A stretch of 64,000 nt of DNA from Triplophysa rosa (taxonomy: Eukaryota > Chordata > Actinopteri > Cypriniformes > Nemacheilidae), in the NCBI RefSeq assembly GCF_024868665.1, contig NC_079912.1, forward strand, positions 19,870,758 to 19,934,757, in the 5' to 3' direction. The notes under the pieces were generated by a model that worked only from the letters and a program-made list of their open reading frames with translations, was not told where the DNA came from and did not search any database. Numbering within the stretch: the first letter of the stretch is position 1; each line of letters opens with the position of its first letter. Both the position numbers and the translations under genes were made by a program. Shown piece by piece: positions 1 through 13,662 of this stretch.

Positions 1-3000
1 CTGGCCTGATTAGCAACATTAACCAGAAGATTACTTCTGCATGCTCCAGCCTCACAGCAGTCAATGTTGCACATCATCCAAGCCTAACAACAGAAGACTT
101 ATATGATCATGTGCATCTGAGCCAAGAGAGTGTAAGAACCTTTGCTAAAAACCTGAGAGATTCAGCTCTTGGAAGAAACACACCATCATCTCTCCCACAG
201 CAACAGAACACAAGACACAGTAGCCATCGCAGTCACAATCTTACAACTGCAAAAAGTCGTCCAATAACAGAGCAAACAACCACACCACAACAAACTGAAA
301 CTCAACCAAGTAGCTCTCAACTCTACATCAGCCAACCTACAAACATGGGCTCTTCCACCCACCAACCAAAGGTTCCTGACAGAACATCACAGCCCCTCAC
401 ACCATCACAACAGTCCACCTATGCTGAGATGGTGAAAGGCAAACAACACACTGACTCCACAGACATTACAGAGGTGAAGCATCTCTTACATCTTATCTGC
501 AAAATACTAGGTTAAGCCATCTGGACTACCAAAAACACTTCATTCCACTTACTATGGCATCATTTACTATAAGCTCTTGGAATATACAAGGCCTCTACGC
601 TACAACCTCAGGGGCCAAGACTCTAAAAACAGAGTTTCTAAAAAACATTAATAATCAAGACATCATTATCCTGCAAGAAACATAGTGCAGATCAGACGTC
701 GACACTTACTGCCCTACAGGACACATGGAAATGATACTGCCATCCCTCAAGAACTACAACATGAAACATGGAAGAGACTCCGGAGGGGTTATCATTTGGT
801 ATAAAGAGACTTTAAAAACCAACCTATCCATACAGAAGAAGGACTCGACACATATCTGGCTCAAGCTCAAAAGAGGCACCATAGACTGTGATAAAGACCT
901 CTACATCTGTGCAGCTTACATTCCCCCATCAGAACTATTACAAAGACAATCATTTTCATCAACTTCAGACAGAAACCAGCCATTTTCAGGCTGAAGGGAA
1001 TGTACTGCTGTGCGGAGACTTTAATGCCAGGACAGGCTCAGAATCGGACGTTATAGACACTCATGGAAATAATCATATCCTGAAAGCCAACACAAATCTC
1101 ACCCCCACCACCACATCACGGAACAACCCTGACAGGACTGTCAACAAAAGCGGTAAGGAGTTAGTGTGTCTCTGTCGAGGTCTGGGTCTGTATGTGCTTC
1201 ATGGTAGGATCCGAGGGGACTCTTTAGGTCGATACACATACTGCTCGGCTCTTGGTGCTAGTGTTGTTGATTACGCCATCACAGATCTAAATCCCTCCTC
1301 TTTACGTGCATTCACAGTGAGACCACAGTCCACCTTATCAGATCACTGTCAAATAAACCTGGTCCTAAAGAAAATTCAACAACCTCATGGAGCCCAGCAA
1401 TCTGATCAAACTGAACCCAAAACTTAAATGGTCACCAAAATGTGAATCTGAATATATTAGTGCCATTAGCTCAATAGAGATCTCCAACCAAATTAATAGA
1501 TTTCAAATAACACCGTTTACGACGAGCAAAACCGACATAAATACTGCTGTACATCAAATACATCTTATTTATGATAGGTGTATAATTAAAGATAACCTAC
1601 TATATAAAAACAAGAAAACTAAACTAAAATCTGGTGATGAAATCTGGTTTGACAAAGAATGTAAAATGAAAAGAAAAGAACTCCGACAGCTCTCCAACCT
1701 AAAACACAGAGAGCCACACAAACCAGAAATCAGACAAAACTATTGTGAAGCACTTAGGGACTACAAAAATACAATCCATTATAAAAAACAACATTACCTT
1801 AACCATACTCTCAATGAAATCCAAGACTCTATTAATAATAATCGATTCTGGGAAAAATGGAATAGTCTAAATAAACAACACCACCAGGATATAGCCGTAT
1901 AAAATGGAGAACTATGGAAAGACTACTTTAAAAACCTGTTCAGAGAAATCTCCTCAGATAGTCTTACACCTGATCAGAAAACCCTACAAAACAAACTAAA
2001 CCGGTTAGAATCGACAATCAAAAACAACCAAAATCCTCTCGACTATCCCATTAGTCTGAAAGAATTAAATGAAGCACTAACCAAACTCAAACCCAGGAAG
2101 GCATGAGGTTTAGACAACATCAGAACAGAGATGTTAAAGCACAGTCCTACAGTGATGCAGGAGGCTCTCCTAAAACTATTTCATCTGATATTACAATCTG
2201 GACACTTTCCTGAATCCTGGAATACAGGCTTAATACAGCCACTGTACAAGAGCGGAGATCAATGTGACCCCAATAACTACCGAGGCATTTGTGTGAACAG
2301 TAACCTGGGGAAGACTTTCTGTAGTATCATGAATACTCCAATTCAAGCTTTCCTTACCAAACACAATGTCTTCAGTAAAAGTCTGATCGGATTTCTACCA
2401 AACCACCGCACCACCGACCACATCTACACACTACAGGCATTAGTCAATGAGCACGTCCATCATAAAAACAAAGGAAAAATATATGCATGTTTTGTTGATT
2501 TAAAAAAAGCATTTGATTCAATATGGCATGACGGCCTATATTATAAAATTCTACAATCAGGCATAGGAGGAAAAGCTTATGACATCATTAAATCTATGTA
2601 CACAGAAAACAAATGCGGAGTTAAAATTGTTAGCCGTGTTACTGGAACAATCTGCAACAGCCGGTCTCACGCTAAACAACTCCGAGGTGAAATGTCTTCT
2701 GTATGCTGATGATCTGGTGCTGCTGTCAGACACCGCCGAAGGTCTACAGCAACACCTACACCTGCTGGAGAAATACTGTCAAAACTGGGCCCTGACAGTC
2801 AATCTGAACTAAACTACAATGATGATTTTACAGAAAAAAGCCAGATGACAGGATACAGATACACATTCACTCTGGGAAACACTACAATAGAACACACTTT
2901 ACACTACCATTATCTCGGCCTAAACATCAGCGCGTCGGGTGGTTTTGGTCTGGCAGTGAATGCACTGAAAGAGAAAGCTAGACGTGCGCTTTACCCCATC

Positions 3001-4130
3001 AAAGGCAGATTCACCCAAACAGATATTCAGTTCCAGTCTGGTGTCAAATCTTTGATAGTGTGATTATGCCTATAGCTCTATATGGCTGCGAGGTTTGGGC
3101 TCCACAGTGTCTGACAGATTACTCCAAATGGGATAAACACCCCATAGAATCCCTGCATGCTGAATTCTGTAAAAACATTTTAAGAGTTCAGAGAAGAACA
3201 CCAAATAATGCATGCAGGCCTGAATTAGGCAGATACCCCCTGATAATACACATCCAAAAACATTCTCTCAAATTCTGGACACACCTTAACTCAAGTCCTC
3301 CTAACACACTTCAATATGAAGCACTTAAAACCCAAGAGCTGAGACCTAAAGCCAGTCCCTTCTGCCAGCTGCCTCTGAACCTTCACACCGGCACAACCGA
3401 ACAGAACCAAATCAGAATAAACCAAATGATCAGAGAAAGTCAAAAGTCATATTTAGATCACTGGGAAACGGAAAGTAAAAACCAAAGTAAACTAGAATGC
3501 TATCGGACCCTAAACAGAAAATACAATCTGTCAGATGATGTCTACACTGTTGGAGATGTGAAACAGAGACGGATCCTGAGCAAAAACAGACTCAGTGATC
3601 ACAGTCTGGCCGTAGAGAGAGGCAGACACACACAAACATGGAGTCTGTGCCCACTGTGACACTGCTGAGGTGGAGACTGAGACACACTTTCTCCTTCATT
3701 GTGATCCATTTAAAGATGTGAGAGAGACACACTTTCACACAATGTCAAAGGTCATGCCAGAGTTTGATAGGTGTTGAGAAACCGAGCGAATGCAGATGTT
3801 AGTGGGGAGAAGAGACACACATCAGCTGCTGCTTCATTCATCTATCAGCTGCACAAACTACTGCCTTCATCTGCTACAATCACTGCACATCTCATTACAT
3901 TCTCATGTTTCTGCCTGAAATATACTTTGATATTGAGATTTTATTTCCATATTTCATTGGTTTACTTACATATACTCTATTTTATATTTCATTCTATATT
4001 TATGCCTTACTCAGCACCTTAGTTTAATTTTAATCTCATGTTTGTACTTAATGTATGTCTTTTGTTATATGTTCAATGCTTTGGCAATATTGTAAGAACA
4101 CACAATCATGCCAATAAAGTACTTTGAAAA
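1..4130 (+). mobile_element. Degenerate non-LTR retrotransposon (LINE), 5' end outside the window
   Basis: An inactive LINE copy in three parts. About 111-515 is a Gln/Ser/Thr/Pro-rich ORF1-like tail. About 556-1375 is an APE-type endonuclease, recognisable from LCGDFNARTGSE and the terminal SDH motif, broken by an in-frame stop near 683. About 1390-3700 is a reverse transcriptase, with FVDLKKAFDSIWHDGLYYK, then YADDLVLLS in another frame, and a cysteine/histidine-rich end (WSLCPL, then a stop, then a CD..EVETETHFLLHC-type stretch). The RQGCSLSP-type block that should precede YADD is missing, so the RT core has an internal deletion. An AATAAA near 4112 and a short A/T tail mark the 3' end. 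The layout resembles I/jockey-like fish LINEs, but I cannot assign a clade. It probably sits in the intron after the last visible fmnl1 exon. Confidence 0.88.
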
Positions 4131-4217
4131 TTGGAAAATTGGAGAGAGGAGAGAGAGGATCAGGTTTATATAAGCATGTTTTGGAAGGAGAAGAGAATTA
4201 GGTGATTTTTGACGCAC

Positions 4218-6039
4218 GTTTCTATGGCATCACAGATCTGTGCTCCGCTCATGCCTCCTCTGCGCAGCGTGATGGCCAGATTTTTGGCCCTGTTGGGCTC
4301 CAGTAGGGAGATTTTACTTGATGCTTTGTGAGTCACTTTTATCTTCAGAGTCCCGACATCAACAGGAGCAGATTGAGCTTTGGTCTTAAACATCTCCTCA
4401 AAGACATCCATGTTGAGCTCCTGCAGAGACAGCAGATGTCAAACACATGAATGGCAGTGACACACACAGAGCTAAAGACCCGCACACCTTTATTACCAAA
4501 ATATCACTGCAGTAGATCAATTTTGTTTGCTAAACGTGTTGTCCACTAGAGGGCGCACTGAGACTCAGAAACCCCAAACTATTTAAATCCCAGTATATTT
4601 TTTGTTTTACCGCCTATTAAAAACTGTAATCATTTAAAACTAATAATTCATAGGACTGACACTATAGTCAGGTATTGTTGACTTTAGTTTGATTGTTGTT
4701 TTATTCATATTTTTAATTAGTTTTTTATTTCTTTTCTTTTAGTTTTCTTTTTAGTTTAATATGTGGAACAATTTTGTGCTTTTGTTATTTTATTGTTTAT
4801 TTTATGTATTGCTATAGGCTAGATGGTTTCATGGGATGCATGCACCTGGTCTGTGTTATTATAATATAACAATTTATTTTATATTTCATTTATATTTATA
4901 TTCATTTAGTTTAATATTTTATTGTATATTAATTGTATTAAATTAGGTGAAAACTACTCAACGGGTATTGATTCTATGTGGAGGTCAAACCGGAAGTTAA
5001 GTTTGGGTCACAAAATGTTTGTTGCCTCTGAAACTGTGAAAAAATAATACATTTATTTTTATTTCAGTTTTAGGGTTAGGGGTTTCATTTCTAATTATCG
5101 TTATATAATATGAGATTATATTAATATAAAATATGTTGGTTGCTACTTTAGGTTGCTTATTTAGGTTATGCTACCTGACCAATAATAAAGACAAGATCCA
5201 GGTGACTATGCCCCGCCCACTTTCAGGTACCCCAGTTTCATGTTTCTAACCATCAACACGCACGCACACACACACACACGCACAGATCTCACCCCAAGAA
5301 CACTTTCATCATCCAGTTCAGTGAAGATGGTCCCAGCCACCTGTTCTGCCATTAAAGCCTGCCAGTTTAGCAGAGGCAAACGATATTTAGTGTGGATCGG
5401 CTTCTTGCCTTTAACACCTAAACACACACACACGGGAAAAAATGTGCAGCCAATAAATGTACTGCGGTTAGTAGCTTTTTATTTGAGCATCATTTACTGT
5501 ACATAATTGCTCTCACCTGTCACTATTGAACCTGCCCTCACAGGTAAAGGTGAAGGGGGCGGAGCTAAACTCATAGGGGGTGGAGGAGGAGGAGGGGCAT
5601 TGAAGACTGGTGGTGGAGGGGCTGGGGGCGGAGCTTGAACCTGAGGCTGTGATTCTTTCAGAGGTGAGGTCTTAGAATTTTCTGAAGTAGTCTTATCTAC
5701 AAATGAAAAGAGAGCAGACTACTGTGCTTCATATTGTTCAAGGAAGGAAAAATACGACTCTTTTCTTTTTCTAATGAGTCTATGTGACAATTTATCAACA
5801 TTTAGGGACTTACCATCAGTGTTAGTGGCAGCTATGACGTGTACATCTAGAGAGCCGGAGTCTGATCTTTCCATGCGAATCAGACCTCTGTCCTCCAGAA
5901 CCTGAGCGATCCTCTCCAGCTCGCTCAAAGCTTTGGCAGAGCTCTGTCTGTCTTTCTCAATGTCTCTCGCTCTTTCTTTCTCTCTCTGCTGCAGCTGGGA
6001 GACCTGAGCACACGCCCCCTTCAGACTTTCCTAAACACG

Positions 6040-6072
<33 letters not shown>

Positions 6073-9000
6073 ACGCACACACACACATGTCTGGTTTACT
6101 ATCCCCGTGGGGACAGTCCATAGGCGTGATGTTTTTTATACTGTACAAACTGTATATTCTATCCCCTATCCCTAAAGATCATAGAACACTTTTTGCATTT
6201 TTAGATTTTTAAAAAATATTGTTCTGTACAATTTATAAGCTTTTTTGCCCATGAGGACCTCAATTTTGGTCCCCACGGTGACACGAGTCCCCATGTGTTG
6301 GTGTGTATTCAGGTTTAGGTCCCCACCGGGATATACAAACATGAACACACACACACGCACGCATGTTGGGTTTCCATGTTTTATGGGGACATTCCATAGA
6401 CACAGTGGTGTTTATACTGTACAAACTGTATCTCATATTCCCTCCCCCTACCCCTAACAATCAGACACACCTGTCTGCTCTTTTACATTTTCACAAAAGT
6501 TCATTCTGTATGATTTATAAGCTTGTTTCCTCATGGGGACCAAAAAATGTCCCCACAAGGACAAGGGTTTTGGATATTGCCATCTTTGTGGGGACATTTT
6601 GTCCCCATACCGTAGGGTTTACCCTTCCCACCCACGCACGCACACACACACACACGCACACACACACAGGTTGAAAACGCACACGCAGTATATAAGCAAG
6701 CATATACAATATGTGAATTCAAAAGCAGCGGTACCTTCAGAAGTTCCGCCTCTTTCTGGTGTTCAGACGTCGTCTTCTCGGCCTCATTCTCACACTGCTG
6801 CATTCTGAAGATGAGCTGTCATGAACACACACGTTCTGCTCGGTCAGTAGTCTGCATTTACTCGTTCACCGTGTCCAAACCAGGGGCCAAGTTTTCAGTT
6901 TGGACTTTATTCTCAACATAGCAAAGTTTCTACATCTTCTGCTTTAGGAAGGTTTGATCGATTATGTAGCCAATGACAAAAAGCTATACACATCGTAGAT
7001 CGGTGGTGTTTGTTTGAAGAGATATACACTTGTAGATGAACATAATAGTGTATGTTTACCTGTGTGTTTTCTTCCTGTAGCTCTTCCAGATGTTCCATTA
7101 GTGTGTTTTTGGCCTCTGTGTCCTCTAACATTGCTCCGATATCAAACATGTTATCAAGATACGCCTGAATCTGTACCTGCAGTCTCTCGCTTTCAGTTGC
7201 ATTTAACCTCTACACGCACACACATGCACACACAAACAGAAATGTCATGTATAAATGTGCATCGTTGTTATTCACCTGTTTTAGCCCTCTGATTTAAGAG
7301 ATGAATTATGGCACCGCGGCCCCCCATATAAAGACTTACAATCTTAACCAAAAACATCAGTTACACAATGCTGGAACATCAATTCTTTGGGTTGGTGGTC
7401 TTATCTTTCTGATCTTTGGTTGCATAAAATCTATTATAAATTGATATATTTAATAAAGTGCCTCAAAATCCCTCTTGGGGGGAACCACTGCTCTGCAGAA
7501 ATGCTTTTCTGGGGTTAACTATGTTCACTTCGTTCTTTACATTCATTTATTGCTCACCTCCAGATAACTGTCTAGTCCCAGTTGTGTAAACTCATGCTGT
7601 AAATACACCCTAAAGTTCATGTTGTCTACAGAGTGCACTATAATGTTGATAAACTGCATACACGCCACCTAGTGGAGAAACAGAGAAAAACGATCATTGC
7701 TCACATAGTTCACCCAACAAGGAAAATTCTGTCATCATTTACTCACCCTCTTGTCATTTCAAACCCGTATGACTTTCTTTCTTCCCCAGAACACTAAAGA
7801 AGATATTTTGAAGAACGTTGGTAACCGAACAGCACCGGCCCCCATGGGTCAATGGGTGCCAGTAAACAACATTTTTCAAAATATCTTCTTTTGTGTTCTG
7901 GGGAAGAAAAAAGAGGATGAGTAAATGATGACAGAATTTTCTTTCAATCTTTTCTGAGTGAACTATCCCTTTAATTCAACCACATTTTGCTTGATTTAAG
8001 ATGAATAGATTGAAAAAGGTTTTTGGGCAGTTTAGTGCAGGTCAAACTTAATCTGAACGAATGTGCATCTTAATCCAAAAGATAGTAAAATATGTGAGAG
8101 GTTTATAAGTTCTCACCATGAAATCAATGTTGCTCTCTTCGTTTCTAAAATATTCCATTAGTTTTTCAAACCGGTTCTTCTCTCCACACACCTGAAGATA
8201 TAGACAAACGTTTTCATTTGAATCATTTTTATGATGTGGTAAGTCTACAGGAAAGCACGCTGGGAACCCCTGAGAAGATCAAATCTGTGCAACACAAGAA
8301 TGTCTGGTGTCAGAGACATCTATCTTAATCTGGACCTTTTGAAATGAAGAGGATGTGACGAACCGTCACAGAGAGAGATGGTGACGGGTTGGACAGAAGT
8401 TCATTGATGTCTGATGGTCATCACGATCACTGTAAAGCCAGACGGTCGGGCAGAAGAGATATCAAGAGAAGGATAGTTATTATAATTGTTCTTACCACTT
8501 TGAAATGACTAAAGGCAGCAATAATCATTTGGTGTCCTCCTCTGACCAGACACAGCGCCGCCAGGAGCTCCAGAACCAAAGCTTTGGTCCTAACACACAC
8601 AATCACACTGGTACAGTATGTAGTGACGGCAATGCAGTGGACTGGAAGCACATGAACACACCTGACACTCTTGTTGTTGAGACTGAGGGCGAGTTCATTG
8701 ACACAGCTGGGATGAGCCATCACCTCATTAAAGCCCAACTAATACACACACAGGGAGAGGTTGATTAGACGAGAGACCAGACCAGATGAGACCAAGCGAG
8801 TGTGGAGTACCTGGTAATTCATGATGGCACGCAGGCACAGGATACACAGGTGAAGGTGATTCTTCTGGCTGAGCAGTCGAGAGTAACGCAGAGCTTTTCT
8901 ACACAACACAAATCAATCATTCATGTGGCAAACATCACTTGCATTCGCATGTTGGTTCAGTCTTTATTCAAGGAAACCTGTGCCTTCATCGGTGAATTGT

Positions 9001-12000
9001 GCCACTACTTTATACCACTAATGCACAATTTCATATTAAATATGAACATTGTTATGTGCAGTAGCATGTGGCGTCTTTAGAAGTTTTCCACACACTTCCA
9101 CTTCCTGTGTAACAGGAATGCAGTTGATCCTGATGATGAAAATGATGGCATGGGTGGGTGTGTTTGTTTGGCTTTTGGCATGAGATGAATGACTGACCTT
9201 GTGGCGAAGGGCCGTCCTGAGCGCGGGGAATTGTGGGTAGGGGAGTTTGTTGCACTCACGGTCAGATCTTCCACAGATTTCTCATCAAAACTTCCATTAT
9301 CAGAGCCGTCCATGTCATATCTGAGAAAATGGAGTTTGAGATATTTGATGTGGTAGCCATTGGATAAACAATTAGCTTTTTCTTTAAGAGTGCAGCAAAG
9401 TCACAATGTGAATTAATTCATGTTAAATGTTGATTCTATTACAAATATAATTTGTATATAATTTGGCCTTGAAGAAACTGAATGGGAAATGTCTGAGGAT
9501 CTTTTGATTGCAGATTTTGCATGAGCATGTTTGAGACAATGTTGAGAACTTTTCACAAATGTAGAAACACTTGAGAAGCTGGGGAAACATTATTTGCCAT
9601 TTAATTCCATTGGATAATATAATACTTTAACATACTTTACTATCTCAAAGAGATTTGAATTGTATTTTTTTTGTTGTGGTTGACAAAATTGTACCCGAAT
9701 TTGTACTTTTTAGCAACTAGCAGTGTGATTTGCGTGTTATTGTTTTTTGGATACAGATAACAGTTCAATATGTATCAGCTTTATAGACGCCCTTACTGTT
9801 AGTAAACATTCAGACACATTTTTGTGGGCGGAGCTTAAGTGGAGGCAGAAAGATCCAGAAAGAATGCATTAACTTGAACACAAACCTGACACATAACATG
9901 AGCCTCTCACTGTTCCCCTTTACCTTTATACTGATGCGCTTGTGACGACTAAAGAAGAAGAGAGGACAAACACTTTCCTTTATGTTTAGTTTTTGGCCGA
10001 TAGTTAACTGCTAGTTGTATAACTAACAACATTAGCTAGCATACCATATATATGTGTTCAAACGTTAACGCTACGTGAAAAATAACCTTGTTCCCCAGTT
10101 TCTGATTTGGGCATTCGTGAGATATTTTTAGACCCAAATCATAATCCACACCAACAAAAGACAGTAACGTTAGTTATTTCATCTGAAGTGTTATGAAGTG
10201 AAACGCCAGCATTTTTGATGACGGTTTCTGTTCAGTCGGCTCGTTTGGTTGTGTTTAACTACAGCTGTTGTCAGTGTTTTTGTTTGGCAAAGGCAGCGGT
10301 ATGTGTTAAAACATCAAACTGGAGACTGTATTCTGTCGACTTTGGCACTAAACAACACAACAAGATGATATTCTAAACTCCTTATGTAGCCGAATCTGTG
10401 CTGGTTTGTATTGGCCGCCTCCAGTTTCCTCTTCTTTTTGCCTCCAGCTAGAGCCTGTGCGTAAGCGTGACGTCGGTGTAAAAGGGGTCTATAAACTGAT
10501 CTCAGGGGGGTAGTTTGAGACATTAGCTGCGTCGCTCACTTGTTCGCTATTCCCTATATAGCGAATGCTAAATAATCCACTATATGGGGAAGAAGTGAAT
10601 TTTTAGATTTAGATTTTTAGATTTAGATTCAATTTATTGTCATTGCACATGTACAAGTACAAGGCAACGAAATGTGACCTCTGCATTTAACCCATCCAGA
10701 GAGTAGTGACCACACGCACAGCAAGGGGTGAACACACGTACAATGAAAATGAGTGAACAATTTTGTACACTGATGAAATCTAATCTGTGTCTGACAGTAC
10801 TGTCGCGGACATTCATCATAACGTATATCACACTTTATGGCTTTATGGATTGTTTTGTAAAATGGTAAAGTTCATTTTCACATTATTTGTCACGATTTTA
10901 ATAAAGAGAACAAAATTATTTAATATTTCAAATAAAGCATAAAGCTGTCTATAACATCCATTTAATCGGTTTATTCTCAAAAAGTAGAAAATAACTGTCG
11001 ACAAGAACACACACAAGTGTATAAACGTGCATTGGTGTCATTAACGGTCACTTGATCTCCTCCAGCTGATTCTAATCAGACGGCTGATTTGCGCTGTATC
11101 ATGGGAAATATGAGTGAGCGAGATGTACACTCAAAATCAGAATGCATTGTGGGAAAAAAGTAGTGAACGAATGTAGGGAATTCGGACAACACTACAAAAT
11201 GGCGGACACCCCGATTCAGTGCACTACATAGGAGACAGGGGGCGAATTCAGACACAGCAGTTGTTTAGTCATAGCACGTCCCTTTCCCAGACGCCTTGTC
11301 ATATTAAGAAGTCACGTTCCTCTGTTGTGTCTGGGACTCTGTGTGTACATACGTGACAGCACGTTGAGCAAAAGAGAGGTAATCGACAAGCACGTCTAAG
11401 CCCTTATTTTCTTCATTTAAAAATTCCTGAGCCCATCTAAAGAGACAAGAGAAAGATCATAAAATACTGGAACACAATTGTAAATCTCCACTTACAGTAT
11501 ATCTATCACAGGCAAGTGTTTTGCGGTCATGTGATGGTTCTTACCCGATGTGATTGGTGCGCAGCGAGATCTCTAACTCTCTCAGGACCTGCGTGGACTC
11601 CTGCACTCGCCTCTTAAACTGTCCATTCAAAGATCATGTTTCAACACACACGTCATATGCCAACACAAACTCACAGACGTACGGACTCATACCTTTCTGC
11701 CTCCACCCTGGTCTAATACGGCCTTGAGTTTCTGGATGTAAGCAGAAGGAGGATTCTTTACCTGGAAGCGTTCCTGAGGAGAGATCGTGATTGACCTTTA
11801 AGACTTTTATATGTGAACCTCTGATTGGCTAACATCCACTTAATGACAAAGTTAACGTGTTGTTTATGAGGCCTGTATATAATAAATGTTGATATGATGT
11901 CATAACGTCACAGTTTGTTTAATGAGCTTTTAATAAATTGGACTGAATGTGGCGAAGCGAAATCTGTTTTTATGTGTTCCCTATATTTGAAAGCATGTTA

Positions 12001-13204
12001 ATTTGTGTTTGTGTGTGAGGTGTTTTGTTTTTGCTCATATCTTACCTGGTCACAAACTAATTCCCATTTTTTCTCATTGTCATATTGACAGAGCAGTTTG
12101 ACTTTATCAGGTGGAAGATTCATAGAATTCTGCAATAACAGAAAGAGATGGACATCATTCAATAACATTCATGTTTCAAAACCATTAGCTGTATGTTATG
12201 TGAGGGATAATGTCCAGGCAGCCGGTTGTTGTGGCAGAAATAATCCCCGTCAGTGTGATCAGGACGTGAAGCGGAGGGTCTTGTGTCTCACTGAAGGGGC
12301 TTATTTCTGCCATAACAGATGACTGCTTGTACTTGTACATTATCCCGCTTATTACACGGCTACTGGCCACATGAGAAAAAAACTGGACATGAAATGTGAA
12401 TTTGAAATATTTTATTAGTTAATTTTTACCGAATGCAGACCTTCTGCGAGGAAAAGCCGTTGGAAGCCTTTCAGTTTTAAGGTAAGAAACGACGTTCAAA
12501 CATCACAAACAGGCAATTTGGTTTAATCATTTGTACATGTAATGTCATGTATGTTATTAAAAGACATATTTATATTTCATTTGTCAAAAAAACGGTCAAA
12601 CTGATTTGCTGCATCCGGGTTACCGCGTGTTATTAGTTTTAAGAGGTTGTTATAAGGAACCTGCAAATGTCGCGCTGGCCAATCAGAATCAAGCATTCCA
12701 ACGAGCCGTGTAATAAGAAATGTTCTTTGATGATTCCATGCAGTACTCAAGTCATACTTTTTTATTGTGTCAAAATAAACTCACTTTTTTCGTTACAATT
12801 TGTAAAGATATTGAGATATCACATTTACTTGGTTTACCACTAACAAGTTACACAGTTAGCACGCGGCCACAGATGATTCAGCGGTTACGTATGGTGAGCA
12901 GCGCACATATCACATGTGTAATAAACTATGCTGACTCTATCAATGGCCTTTTTGAACCAGCGGATGAGTGCTGTGTGTCCTCTTGTTGCCATGACATTCC
13001 CCTTAATAATGTATGAACAGCATGAGCGATTGCTATTGTTACGGCCATGACATAATGACATCATCACTGACTCCACCAGATGATGCTAAACACATACACA
13101 CATTGTGCATGCAGGTGATGGTAAATTGAAATATTGTGTCAATTGTGTTTCAGGTTGCCGGTGAGCATGACTGGATCAATGCACACGCACGCACACACAC
13201 GCAC

Positions 13205-13246
<42 letters not shown>

Positions 13247-13620
13247 GCGCGCACACGCACACACGCACACACACACACACACACACACACGTTGGGTTTC
13301 CATGTTTTATGGGGACATTCCATAGACACAATGGTTTTTATACTGTACAAACTGTATCTCATATTCCCTCCCCCTAACCCTAACAATCACACACAACTGT
13401 CTGCTCTTTTACATTTTCACAAAAGTTCATTCTGTATGATTTATAAGCTCGTTTCCTCATGGGGACCAAAAAATGGGACATTTTGTCCCCATACCGTAGG
13501 GTTTACCCTTCCCACACACACACACGCACATTGCACACGCACACACGCACACATGCGCGCACGCACACACACACGCACACGCACATTGCACACGCACACA
13601 CACACACATGCGCGCATTGC

Positions 13621-13662
<42 letters not shown>

